NCBI RefSeq assembly: GCF_027270735.1
Contig: NZ_JAPWIJ010000007.1
Coordinates: forward strand, 248,001-312,000
From: Rhodococcus ruber
GTDB lineage: Bacteria > Actinomycetota > Actinomycetes > Mycobacteriales > Mycobacteriaceae
Reading direction: 5' to 3'
Length of the DNA stretch: 64,000 nucleotides
In this document: one piece after another, positions 33,853 to 42,103 of the stretch
Layout of the letters: each line of letters starts with the position of its first letter
Numbering within the stretch: position 1 is the first letter of the stretch
Position numbers and translations under genes: made by a program
Notes under the pieces: generated by a model
What the model was told of the DNA's origin: nothing
Seen by the model: only the letters and a program-made list of their open reading frames with translations
Databases searched by the model: none

Positions 33853-35844
33853 TCAGTCATCCATAGTCTCGACAGAACTGACTCCGGGGGCCGAAGGGAC
33901 CCATGGCTTCAGAGGCTGTACGACGTCCCGGTAGAAGGCGTCGAGACCGTCGGTCACGCTGCCGATGAAACTGGCCGCCGATCCGGAGCGCTTGCTGCCC
34001 ATCTTGGTCGGTGAGGTCAACGTGAAGTACTGCAGCTCACTGGTCCGGCCCGCGGTCAACGATTTCGTATCCGCTCGCACTGTCGCCAGGTTCTCGCACG
34101 AAACTTCGCCTGGGTCTTCGAACACGGCTTCGACCAGGATGTCGGCGGGAGCGTTCTTCAATTGCTTGAGTAGCCACGACGCTCGTCGAAGCGCGGTTCC
34201 TTCCCTCGGCGCGTCGATAGCGGTACTGCACTGAATCTTGTTGGTCCGCATATCCGCCTGGACCGTGACATCTCCCGCGGCATCAGGAATGCGCAACGTA
34301 GCCGAGAGGCACCCGGAGGCAACGAGCTGCTCGACGATGTACTCGTTGCGTGCCTGAGGGTCAGCACTGAACTTTCTCGGGAGGTGGTGCTTCACTGGAA
34401 CGCCGAGGTCGGCCGTCATCCGCAGCGCCAGATGCCTGGACAGCGACGCCCATGTGTTCGCCACTGACAAAGCTTTGACGTCACTCGAGCGGAGGGTTCC
34501 GGCAGTGACGGAGTCACGAACCGCCACCCAATGGCGACCCATGTCGACGAACTCCGTCGCGCCGGACTTCGGGTGCGTCAGATACCGGACGAATTCGCTC
34601 AGAATCCATACTTGCAGTGAATCCCCAAGGTCGCCGTGCGACAACAGCATTCGAGCCTCGTGAATGACCTCGGACCAGGAGATATGCCGCAGCGATACCT
34701 TGTTCATCTTGGTCTTGTTCACCTGGACCGGGAGCTCACCGGCGGACGCTGGTATGTCGTTGGACAGACTCAGAACGGTCTCGTACCTGTGTCGTTTTGC
34801 GACATCGAGGTAGTTCTCCAGCTGCTCTTTCTGTAGCTTGCCGGTGCCAGTTTTCACCTCGAGCAACGCGGTCCACACTTGGCCCGCGCGAGATACACGG
34901 AACACACCATCGGGAACGACCTTGCCCTCGCCCTTGGCGAACTGCACTTCGAGGTAGCCCTCGAAGGGACCGGACGGCGCACCGGCATGTGCGCAGATTG
35001 CGCGAGCGAACGGACGAACCGCCTGCATCGTCGCGATGAGTGCGGAGGTAGCCCTCTTCTCCTGCTCCTCACCGGATCCAACACCGGAAACGGAGAACAG
35101 GCGAGCTGTCTGCCACCCTTCTCCCCCAGCCAGGGTGAACTGAGGCGGCGTGACCTTCTTGGCAATCGGCTTTTTGGTGCGGACGCCGCGTTTCGGCGGT
35201 TCGACATCGACAACTGAGACGTCGACGATCTCACCGGTCTTGTCGACGGCCTGCACATGAGAGTCAGCGACCTCGACCACGACCACATCGTTCACGGACG
35301 CTTCGGGCTCACTGTCGTCGACTTCGACGCCGAAGTCCAGCGCCAGACCACCCAATCCGGATTCCCAGCCCTGCCCGATCGCGCGTAGTTTCCACGCTCC
35401 GTTTCGCCGATACACCTCGCCGAAAACCAACGCGCGCTCCGACGACGCATCGGCGGTCAGGAACTCCCCGAGCACCGAACCGGTTTGATCCCGCACCTGC
35501 ATCGACAGTTTCCCGAAGTGACCCAACGGAACATCGTCGGAGCTACCCGCGATGACCACCTTGTCGACTTCGGCTGCGAGAGAATCGAGATGGATCGATA
35601 CGCGTTCCTGTTTTCCCTCGTCGGTGCTACTGCTCCCGCGGTAGCGCACGGTCGCGTCCGCAGACTCCCGCTGGTTGTAGAAGACGAAGTCCGCATCTGA
35701 CCGAACGTGCCCGCTCGACGTCACCAACAGTGCAGACGCATCCAGATCTCGCTCCGGGTCGACCCAGGACACGATGACATCCAACTCGGTCACGTCGTCC
35801 GGTAGAGAAATGTTCTGGCCCTTGGCGAGAATGGGTGAACTCAC
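33853..35844 (-). CDS. TerD domain fused to a PD-(D/E)XK nuclease-like domain
   Basis: A 663-residue soluble protein. Residues 1-175 form a TerD-family domain (ILAKGQNISLP, DLDASALLVTSSG, DADFVFYNQ), a Ca2+-binding stress fold. After a linker rich in Val, Asp and Lys, residues 260-360 contain a restriction-like pattern: PDG at 311-313, then LLEVKTG with Glu329 and Lys331, then a helix with QKEQLENYLD. This fits a PD-(D/E)XK nuclease. The C-terminal 300 residues are unassigned. The GTG start follows AGGAG at 9 bases. It is divergent from a K+ channel gene. Known Ter systems join TerD domains with nucleases, so a stress or defence role is likely but unproven. Confidence 0.8.
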   Translation of the reverse strand: MSSPILAKGQNISLPDDVTELDVIVSWVDPERDLDASALLVTSSGHVRSDADFVFYNQRESADATVRYRGSSSTDEGKQERVSIHLDSLAAEVDKVVIAGSSDDVPLGHFGKLSMQVRDQTGSVLGEFLTADASSERALVFGEVYRRNGAWKLRAIGQGWESGLGGLALDFGVEVDDSEPEASVNDVVVVEVADSHVQAVDKTGEIVDVSVVDVEPPKRGVRTKKPIAKKVTPPQFTLAGGEGWQTARLFSVSGVGSGEEQEKRATSALIATMQAVRPFARAICAHAGAPSGPFEGYLEVQFAKGEGKVVPDGVFRVSRAGQVWTALLEVKTGTGKLQKEQLENYLDVAKRHRYETVLSLSNDIPASAGELPVQVNKTKMNKVSLRHISWSEVIHEARMLLSHGDLGDSLQVWILSEFVRYLTHPKSGATEFVDMGRHWVAVRDSVTAGTLRSSDVKALSVANTWASLSRHLALRMTADLGVPVKHHLPRKFSADPQARNEYIVEQLVASGCLSATLRIPDAAGDVTVQADMRTNKIQCSTAIDAPREGTALRRASWLLKQLKNAPADILVEAVFEDPGEVSCENLATVRADTKSLTAGRTSELQYFTLTSPTKMGSKRSGSAASFIGSVTDGLDAFYRDVVQPLKPWVPSAPGVSSVETMDD

Positions 35845-36025
35845 GCTGACACGCTCCTGTCGGACAAAACGGACTACGACTGCACACCCTATGCACCGCG
35901 TAGCAGTGTGAGTCGTCCTCGCTCGACTTTCATTCATTCGACCTACCAACCGACCGGCGCAATCTGAGCCAACAGTGGAAATTGGTCAGGCCAGGCCCCA
36001 TGGTCCCGCAGTACAGTGCACGCCC

Positions 36026-36736
36026 ATGGACTATCGGCAGTGGGAGCGAGCAACCGAGTGGCCGCTTGCCGGATCGGCTCTGACGTTCCTGGCGATCTAC
36101 ACCTGGACTGTGCTGAGCCAACCGACAGGCATGGGGGCACGCGTCGCTGAGTACGCGATCCTCGGGATCTGGACATTGTTCGGGATCGACTACCTCGTGC
36201 GGCTGGCCCTTGCCGAGCAACGCACGCGCTGGTTCTTTCTACACCTGCACGAACTCGCAATCGTCGCGCTGCCGGTACTGCGCCCGCTACGATTGCTCCG
36301 CCTTCTTACGTTGATAAGCCTGCTGCAACGCTCGATCGGTGGCGCTCTCCGTGGTCGGGTAGTCACCTATGCCGTCGCCGGAACCTCGATGCTGGTTTTT
36401 GTCGCGTCACTCGCGATGTTCGACGCCGAACGCGCCGCACCGGCTGGCAGTATCAAGACCTTCCCTGATGCCCTGTGGTGGGCAGCTACGACTATTACGA
36501 CGGTCGGCTACGGCGACTTCTCACCATCAACAGCGACCGGCCGATTCATCGCCGTCGGACTGATGGTTGCAGGCATCGCATTGCTCGGAGTCGTCACAGC
36601 AACCCTGGCGTCGTGGCTCGTTCAGAAGGTCGCCGAACAGGACGACGCGAACCAGGCTGCGACCCAGCAACAGGTTGCGGAGCTGACCTTCCAAATTGCA
36701 GCGCTGCGAACCGAACTCGCGTTGCGGCCGGAATGA
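36026..36736 (+). CDS. Voltage-gated-type potassium channel
   Basis: A 236-residue six-segment potassium channel. S1-S4 lie in the first 110 residues; the S4-like helix LRPLRLLRLLTLISLLQR carries regularly spaced arginines. The pore helix and selectivity filter TTITTVGYGD are complete, followed by S6. A short coiled-coil (QVAELTFQIAALRTEL) ends the protein and may drive tetramer assembly. No RCK/TrkA domain is present. It is divergent from the TerD-nuclease gene, with 181 bases between starts. Confidence 0.92.
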   Translation: MDYRQWERATEWPLAGSALTFLAIYTWTVLSQPTGMGARVAEYAILGIWTLFGIDYLVRLALAEQRTRWFFLHLHELAIVALPVLRPLRLLRLLTLISLLQRSIGGALRGRVVTYAVAGTSMLVFVASLAMFDAERAAPAGSIKTFPDALWWAATTITTVGYGDFSPSTATGRFIAVGLMVAGIALLGVVTATLASWLVQKVAEQDDANQAATQQQVAELTFQIAALRTELALRPE

Positions 36737-36778
36737 CCGAGGCCGCGGCGTCCACGGAGTCCGCGTCGCTCATGTCGT

Positions 36779-37561
36779 TCAGTCCATCAGCTCCGGGTGC
36801 TGCGCAACGATTCGGTCGTACATCGGCTGAAACTGGAACCACCCGGCGTACTCGAGACCCACCTGGTTGTAGGTCAGCTTCGCCGTCACGTCATCCAACG
36901 GTTTCGGTTCACCCGCGGCCATGGCGATGAGCTGCGCCTGACTGGATCGCTCCATTGTGATGAACCACCACGCCGCGGAGTCCACGGTACGGCCGACCGT
37001 GAGCAGACCGTGGTTCGACAGCACAATCGCCTTGCGCTGACCGAGTGCTTCGCCAATTCTTCTGCCCTCCTCCAACTCGGCAACAACACCGGTGTAGTCG
37101 TCGAACACTGCGTGGTCGTCGTAGAACGCACAGGCGTCTTGGGTCAGAGGTGCCAGCCCCATCCGCAAGCTCGACAAGGCCTTCCCGTATAACGAATGTG
37201 CGTGAGCGGCCGCCACCACGTCCGGTCGAGCCGCGTGCACCTGGGAGTGGATGACGAAAGCGGCACGGTTCACCGGACGATTCCCCTCGACGATCTGGCC
37301 CTCGTGATCGACCAGGATCAGATCGCTTGCCTTGATCATGCTGAAATGCATACCGAAGGGGTTGACCCAGAAGTGGTCGGTCTTCTCTGGGTCACGAGCG
37401 GTGATATGCCCTGCTACCCCTTCGTCGAAGCCGCACTGACTGAAAAGCCGGAAAGCGGCCGCAAGTCGTTGCTTTCGGTGCTGCCGTTCGTCGTCGACCG
37501 ACTCGAAAACCGGCGGAGCGGGTACGTCGATTCCTGGGCGGGTCTGTGCCAGTTCGGACAT
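36779..37561 (-). CDS. Class II aldolase/adducin family protein
   Basis: A 260-residue class II aldolase-like protein. Zn ligands are visible as AHAHS near residue 120 and SNHG near 183, and GVAGHITARDPEK near 48 is the substrate phosphate region. Related enzymes cleave or decarboxylate hydroxy-keto sugar acids or aromatic-side hydroxy acids; the precise substrate is not clear. The C-terminus ends in YAGWFQFQPMYDRIV. It lies between the ion channel gene, which converges on it, and the small zinc protein gene. Confidence 0.88.
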   Translation of the reverse strand: MSELAQTRPGIDVPAPPVFESVDDERQHRKQRLAAAFRLFSQCGFDEGVAGHITARDPEKTDHFWVNPFGMHFSMIKASDLILVDHEGQIVEGNRPVNRAAFVIHSQVHAARPDVVAAAHAHSLYGKALSSLRMGLAPLTQDACAFYDDHAVFDDYTGVVAELEEGRRIGEALGQRKAIVLSNHGLLTVGRTVDSAAWWFITMERSSQAQLIAMAAGEPKPLDDVTAKLTYNQVGLEYAGWFQFQPMYDRIVAQHPELMD

Positions 37562-37786
37562 CGTGTTCCTTCGAGTCGCAGGTGTCGTTTCGGCGCGCTA
37601 CCTCGGGCATGGTCGACGCGTAGCGGACGGTCCGAATGACAGACCTCGCAGCGAAACATCACTGCTCGGTCATGCTTCAGTTCTACACCCGCGAGTCCCA
37701 CATTCGATCGCGAAAACCGACCGGGGTTTCTCACCACCTCCGGGACGGAGTCGGTCCACCAGCACAACAATCAGCAGGCGGCAGGG

Positions 37787-38080
37787 TCATCGGCTATCCA
37801 CCACGCGGAGCTGTCCGAACGGTTCGTTGCACCACCTGCAGCTCGCGTCGACGTAGTCGTGGCCGTCTTCACGTTCGCACTCGTCCACTGCGCACCCGCT
37901 GCCGCACGAGAGCATCTGGCCACACCGGCACCGCTCGCCGTCACACCCCGGGTGATGAAGCGCTCTCGGTGGAGTGCCACAGTCGTGACACTTGCTCCTC
38001 CCGTTGGGTATTCGACTGGGCCGCCAAGTACAGCCCACCGAATCGAGCATTTCCAGATTGCACGCCATGCAGATCGCCAT
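37787..38080 (-). CDS. Cysteine-rich zinc-ribbon protein
   Basis: A small protein of about 97 residues with some 14 cysteines in CxxC-type pairs (ICMAC, KCHDCG, ERCRCG, SCGSGC, SCRWCN) and HHPGCD, a pattern found in scattered bacterial and phage proteins of unknown role. It should bind two or more zinc ions. The ATG at 38080 is used; a GTG at 38110 would add 10 residues. It is divergent from the FAA hydrolase gene; the 226 bases on its other side, up to the aldolase gene, show no gene. Confidence 0.7.
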   Translation of the reverse strand: MAICMACNLEMLDSVGCTWRPSRIPNGRSKCHDCGTPPRALHHPGCDGERCRCGQMLSCGSGCAVDECEREDGHDYVDASCRWCNEPFGQLRVVDSR

Positions 38081-38259
38081 GCCGTGCAGAGTCGCACAGG
38101 GCACCGACACCCGAAGGGTTGCTCACACTCGAAATTCATCGGCGCCCAGGTGCCGCCTGCGCGACGCCAACCGCAGCCGTGCGATGGGCACACATAGGCT
38201 CGGCGAGATCAAGTGGTAGCTTGACTTCCGGGCCGACCCGTGCCCTTCCGGGGGGAATC

Positions 38260-39258
38260 GTGAAGATCAGGCGCGTTCGTTCAGGCAACCGTGCAGTGCT
38301 GGCTGCCTGGGACCCGGAGTCCACGGCTTGGATCGACCTCGATGCCGCCGCGTCGAAGTTCGATACCTCTCGACAAGGCCCCTGGACCACGGACATGCTG
38401 ACCTTCCTCGCCAGCCGTGAGAGTGGCCGCGAGGCAGCCGAACGTCTGATGAAAGCCGCCGCCGCGGAGGATGTTGCGACACTGGACGATCCGCCGCCCG
38501 GCATGCCATATCAACCCACGTCTCTCAGGTGCTTCATGGGTTGGGAGAAGCATTGGAGTCAGGCGGCGCATCAATTGGTTCGTAAGAATCTCCCGATACT
38601 GAAACCGGCCATCGCGGCGTACGAATCCGTCGTACGCCGCGATTTTCCCGCACTCAGACCGGGGGCTTCGTTCGACGAGCATCCGGTGTACTACACCGGC
38701 AACCCCTTGAGCATTGTCGCTGACGGTGAGATTCTCCGATGGCCGGCATACACCCGCCAACTCGATTTCGAGCTCGAGTTCGCGATGATCATCGACCGGC
38801 CTGTTCTGGACGCGACCGAGGACGAGGGTTCGGACGCGATCGGCGGGTTCGTCGTGTTCAACGACATGAGTGCCCGTGACGTTCAGTGGGACGAGCAACG
38901 TAACGGCCCGTTCGGTCCCGTGGTCAAGACGAAAACGTTTGGCAGCTCGATGGGATCTGTCGTTGTCACGCCTGACGAGGTGCTCCCCCATCTCGGCAAC
39001 CTCTCGGCTTCGGTGTCGGTCAATGGTGAAACATGGACAACGACGAGTACCAGCGGGCTCAGGTACAGCCCCGGCGAATCGATCGCCTACGCGAGTCGAG
39101 CCGAAAACCTCTACCCGGGAGAGCTTTTCAGTTCGGGGACGCTGCCGTCGGGATGTGGTTTGGAACTCGATCGGTGGATTCGTCCCGGTGACGCGTTGAC
39201 ACTGGATATCGAGACAATCGGATCGGTGACCAACGAGGTCGGCTTTCCCGGTCGATGA
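38260..39258 (+). CDS. Fumarylacetoacetate hydrolase family protein
   Basis: A 332-residue FAA-hydrolase family enzyme. The N-terminal part is family-typical and the catalytic domain starts near residue 145 with YYTGNPLSIV; the metal-binding region includes DFELEFAMII (Glu residues), and FNDMSARDVQ and KTKTFGSSMG follow. Such enzymes hydrolyse or decarboxylate C-C bonds in aromatic catabolism. The GTG start follows GGGGGGAA. Its position beside the benzoate cluster, converging on benE, fits an aromatic-ring catabolic role, but the compound is unknown. Confidence 0.87.
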   Translation: MKIRRVRSGNRAVLAAWDPESTAWIDLDAAASKFDTSRQGPWTTDMLTFLASRESGREAAERLMKAAAAEDVATLDDPPPGMPYQPTSLRCFMGWEKHWSQAAHQLVRKNLPILKPAIAAYESVVRRDFPALRPGASFDEHPVYYTGNPLSIVADGEILRWPAYTRQLDFELEFAMIIDRPVLDATEDEGSDAIGGFVVFNDMSARDVQWDEQRNGPFGPVVKTKTFGSSMGSVVVTPDEVLPHLGNLSASVSVNGETWTTTSTSGLRYSPGESIAYASRAENLYPGELFSSGTLPSGCGLELDRWIRPGDALTLDIETIGSVTNEVGFPGR

Positions 39259-39341
39259 TGAAAGCTCGAACCTGCCCCATACGGTCTGTGGTGCTGCGGA
39301 GTCCAGAGCGATCGAACGACGACTAACACAGCGCTATCCCC

Positions 39342-40589
39342 CTACTGACGGCGATCGAGCAGGTAAGTGACCGCAACACCTGCAACCAGTCCCCAGAACG
39401 GTGCGCCGAGTCCTCCGACATCGGTGCCGGAGATGGTGACCAGCAACGTGATCAGGGGCGCGAGAATCGGCCGACCGGTCGAATCGGAGAACGCGGCGGT
39501 GAACGCACCGCGCAGAGCCTCGAGCATGGCCAATCCTGCGAGAGCGGCAATGAACGTTGCGGGTACCACGGCAAGACCGCGCACCAGCAGCGGCGCGAGG
39601 AGACCCACCACAATCGCCAATGCGCCGCACGTCATTCCGGCGGTGTACTGCCGCGATCGTTCACCCATCGCAACGAGCAAGGCGTTGGTCGGACCGGCAA
39701 GACATGTCGACACCGCGCCCAGCGGCGCGACGAGAAGTGACCAGACGCCGCAGGCGATGGTGACGACGGTCATCGGCGGCCGGTGGCCGGCAGAGTTCAG
39801 TACTGCCGCGCCCTGCCCGTTCTGTACCGCAACCACGGTGATAGCCAGCGGTACGACCAACTGGGCCATTGCTGCCCCACTGAACGCCGGCGCAACGAGT
39901 TCAGGCAGGCCGATCAGGGGTAGCTCGGCTGCAGGCCCACTCACCCGGGTGAATCCGCCCGTGACTGCGAGGGCAGCGAGACCGGCAACCAACGCAGCGA
40001 GCACCGGCGGTATCCGCTTCGACCACGTAGCGGATCGGGTCAGCGCGAACCATGCCACCACCATGGCCCCGGCGACGAGTACGTTGGACGAAACAGACTG
40101 CACGAGTCCGGTTCCGAAGGACAGAAATGCACCGGCGACCATCGCCATCACGACGCTGTGTGGCAGGAATGCCATCAGTTTCGTGACCACCCCGGTGGCT
40201 CCGAGAACGATGACGAGGACTCCGGTAGCGAGGTAGGCCCCCACGACTTCCGGCCAGGTCAGCGAGGCCAGCGATTGACCGACCAGAACGGTGCCCGGAA
40301 TGGTCCAGAAGAAGCTGAGCGGCATCCGGTACACCCAGCTTGCTACGACGGTCAGGATGCCGTTGAGTACGAACACTCCGAATACCCACGACGCCGTCTG
40401 GGCGGCGGTGAGTGAACCGGCTGCCGATGCGCCCATGATGACCGCAACGGGGCCGGTCGCGCTGAACAGCACACCGGTTGCCCCCGCACCGACGTACTGC
40501 CCGCCGAAGTCGGCGCGTAAAGCGCGCAGACTCGGCGGGCGACGCTCAGGCAATTCACTCGCGGTGAGACGCTCGAAAATATCCGTCAT
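39342..40589 (-). CDS. benE: Benzoate/H+ symporter BenE-like
   Basis: A 415-residue inner-membrane protein with 11-12 membrane segments. It resembles the BenE family of benzoate membrane transporters: FSATGPVAVIMGAS near residue 42, LSFFWTIPGTVLVGQ near 95 and FLSFGTGLVQ. Its ATG overlaps the stop of benK (ATGA), so the two permeases are co-translated. It ends the run of ben genes and converges on the FAA hydrolase gene. Confidence 0.9.
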   Translation of the reverse strand: MTDIFERLTASELPERRPPSLRALRADFGGQYVGAGATGVLFSATGPVAVIMGASAAGSLTAAQTASWVFGVFVLNGILTVVASWVYRMPLSFFWTIPGTVLVGQSLASLTWPEVVGAYLATGVLVIVLGATGVVTKLMAFLPHSVVMAMVAGAFLSFGTGLVQSVSSNVLVAGAMVVAWFALTRSATWSKRIPPVLAALVAGLAALAVTGGFTRVSGPAAELPLIGLPELVAPAFSGAAMAQLVVPLAITVVAVQNGQGAAVLNSAGHRPPMTVVTIACGVWSLLVAPLGAVSTCLAGPTNALLVAMGERSRQYTAGMTCGALAIVVGLLAPLLVRGLAVVPATFIAALAGLAMLEALRGAFTAAFSDSTGRPILAPLITLLVTISGTDVGGLGAPFWGLVAGVAVTYLLDRRQ

Positions 40590-41950
40590 TCAGCCACTTT
40601 CACCGGTTCGCTGGGTATTGGATCGGAACCGCGCAGGACTCGAATCGCAGGAACGGCGGTGGTGACGAGAGCGCCGAGCAGCGCGACGACGGCAAAGATG
40701 TAGAACGCGGTGGACGATGCGATGCCGGCTCCGAGCAGGATTCCGCCGAGCAGTGGTCCGAGGATGCCGCCTAGCCGGCCGAATCCGGCGCACCACGCAA
40801 CCCCAGCTGCACGGGCGGTGGTGGGGTAATAGTTCGAGACGAATCCGTAGATCAACACCTGGGTACCGATGGCACCGATGCCGGCACCGGCCACGGCAAC
40901 GAGCAGGACGCCGAGGGGGAAATTCAGCGTCAACAGCACCAACGACAGAGCGGCGAGGCAGAAGGTGACCGCGATGACGCGTTGCGGACCGGTGCGGTCG
41001 GCGATGCGCGATGCGATCAGACCGCCGACGATGGCACCGCCGTTGAGTACCAACAAGAACGACAGTGATCCTTTGGCGTTGTATCCGGCCTCGGACATGA
41101 TCTGCGGCAGCCAGGTGTTCAGGCCGTAGGTCAGTAGCAGCCCGGAGAAGCTCATCAGCCCGAGCAGAGCCGTCGGGCGCAGAAGTGGCTTGCGGGCCAG
41201 TGCCGCGAATCCGACACGATCGCCGGCGACAACAGGCTCGGCCTCGGGCATCGGAATCCCGGTCCGAATGCAGATCTCCTGTGCATCGACGACGCGTCCG
41301 TGTGCCAACAGCCACCGCGGCGACTCCGGCATCCGAAGCAGGGCCAGCGGTAGCAGTACGAACAGTGGGAATGCACCGATCCAGAACAGTCCGCGCCATC
41401 CGATCGAATCCTGGAGGGTGATCGCGGCCAACGATGCCAGCACGCCGCCGGCCGGAATGCCGCTGTATACGATGGCATTGAACAGGTTTCGACGTCCCGG
41501 AGGTGCGAATTCGGCAATCATGGCACCGACAGTGGCGACGAGTCCGCCGACACCGATGCCGGTGAGAAACCGAAGTGTGCCGAACATGGTGATGTTCTGT
41601 GCGAGTGCGGTCGCCCCCATCCCCACCGAGAACCAGACGATGCACGTCAACATCGTTCTGCGACGGCCGATTCGATCACCGAAGGCACCAGCGGTCAGAG
41701 CGCCGACCATGACCCCGATCAGTGCGTAGGAACCCAGCGCGCCCGCAGTTGCTGGATCCAGCGCGCCCAGCTGGGCAGAATCGGCAAGCAGCGTCGGTAG
41801 CACTGTGCCGTAGACGACGAGGTCGTAGCCGTCGAAAACAATTGCTGCCGTCGACAGTGCGACGATCCACAGCACGCTGCGGCGGTGCCGGTCGCTGGCC
41901 CAGGTGGTGCTGGATGGTGTGCCGGTTTTCATGGAGTCCGGGGCAGTCAT
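40586..41950 (-). CDS. benK: Aromatic-acid MFS transporter BenK-like
   Basis: A 454-residue MFS symporter of the aromatic acid:H+ group. VFDGYDLVVYGTVLPTLL near the start and the loop GDRIGRRRTM are diagnostic of the BenK/PcaK family; 12 segments are evident. It imports benzoate with protons. The ATG at 41950 follows AAGGATCCCC. A copy of the 22-bp element found upstream of benA lies 95 bases before its start, so it is likely co-regulated with benABCD. It overlaps benE. Confidence 0.93.
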   Translation of the reverse strand: MTAPDSMKTGTPSSTTWASDRHRRSVLWIVALSTAAIVFDGYDLVVYGTVLPTLLADSAQLGALDPATAGALGSYALIGVMVGALTAGAFGDRIGRRRTMLTCIVWFSVGMGATALAQNITMFGTLRFLTGIGVGGLVATVGAMIAEFAPPGRRNLFNAIVYSGIPAGGVLASLAAITLQDSIGWRGLFWIGAFPLFVLLPLALLRMPESPRWLLAHGRVVDAQEICIRTGIPMPEAEPVVAGDRVGFAALARKPLLRPTALLGLMSFSGLLLTYGLNTWLPQIMSEAGYNAKGSLSFLLVLNGGAIVGGLIASRIADRTGPQRVIAVTFCLAALSLVLLTLNFPLGVLLVAVAGAGIGAIGTQVLIYGFVSNYYPTTARAAGVAWCAGFGRLGGILGPLLGGILLGAGIASSTAFYIFAVVALLGALVTTAVPAIRVLRGSDPIPSEPVKVAE

Positions 41951-42044
41951 CGGGGATCCTTTTCGGTCAGGGAGTACCGCTACGAGGGGCGAATCGGCGC
42001 TGACGGCCGAGCGGGTTGCATCACTGTCCCAAGTTGTGGGCTGA

Positions 42045-42066
42045 GTCACACCAGGGCTTTGCCTAG
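42045..42066. promoter_or_regulatory. Candidate BenR operator upstream of benK
   Basis: The 22-bp sequence here is identical to 49607-49628 upstream of benA, in the same orientation relative to its gene. Allowing three mismatches it extends to 28 of 31 identical bases. It lies between the end of benR and the start of benK, 95 bases from the benK ATG. Confidence 0.7.
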
Positions 42067-42103
42067 TGCTTACCTCGGCATTGCGAAAGCGGGTGCGCTC
42101 CGA

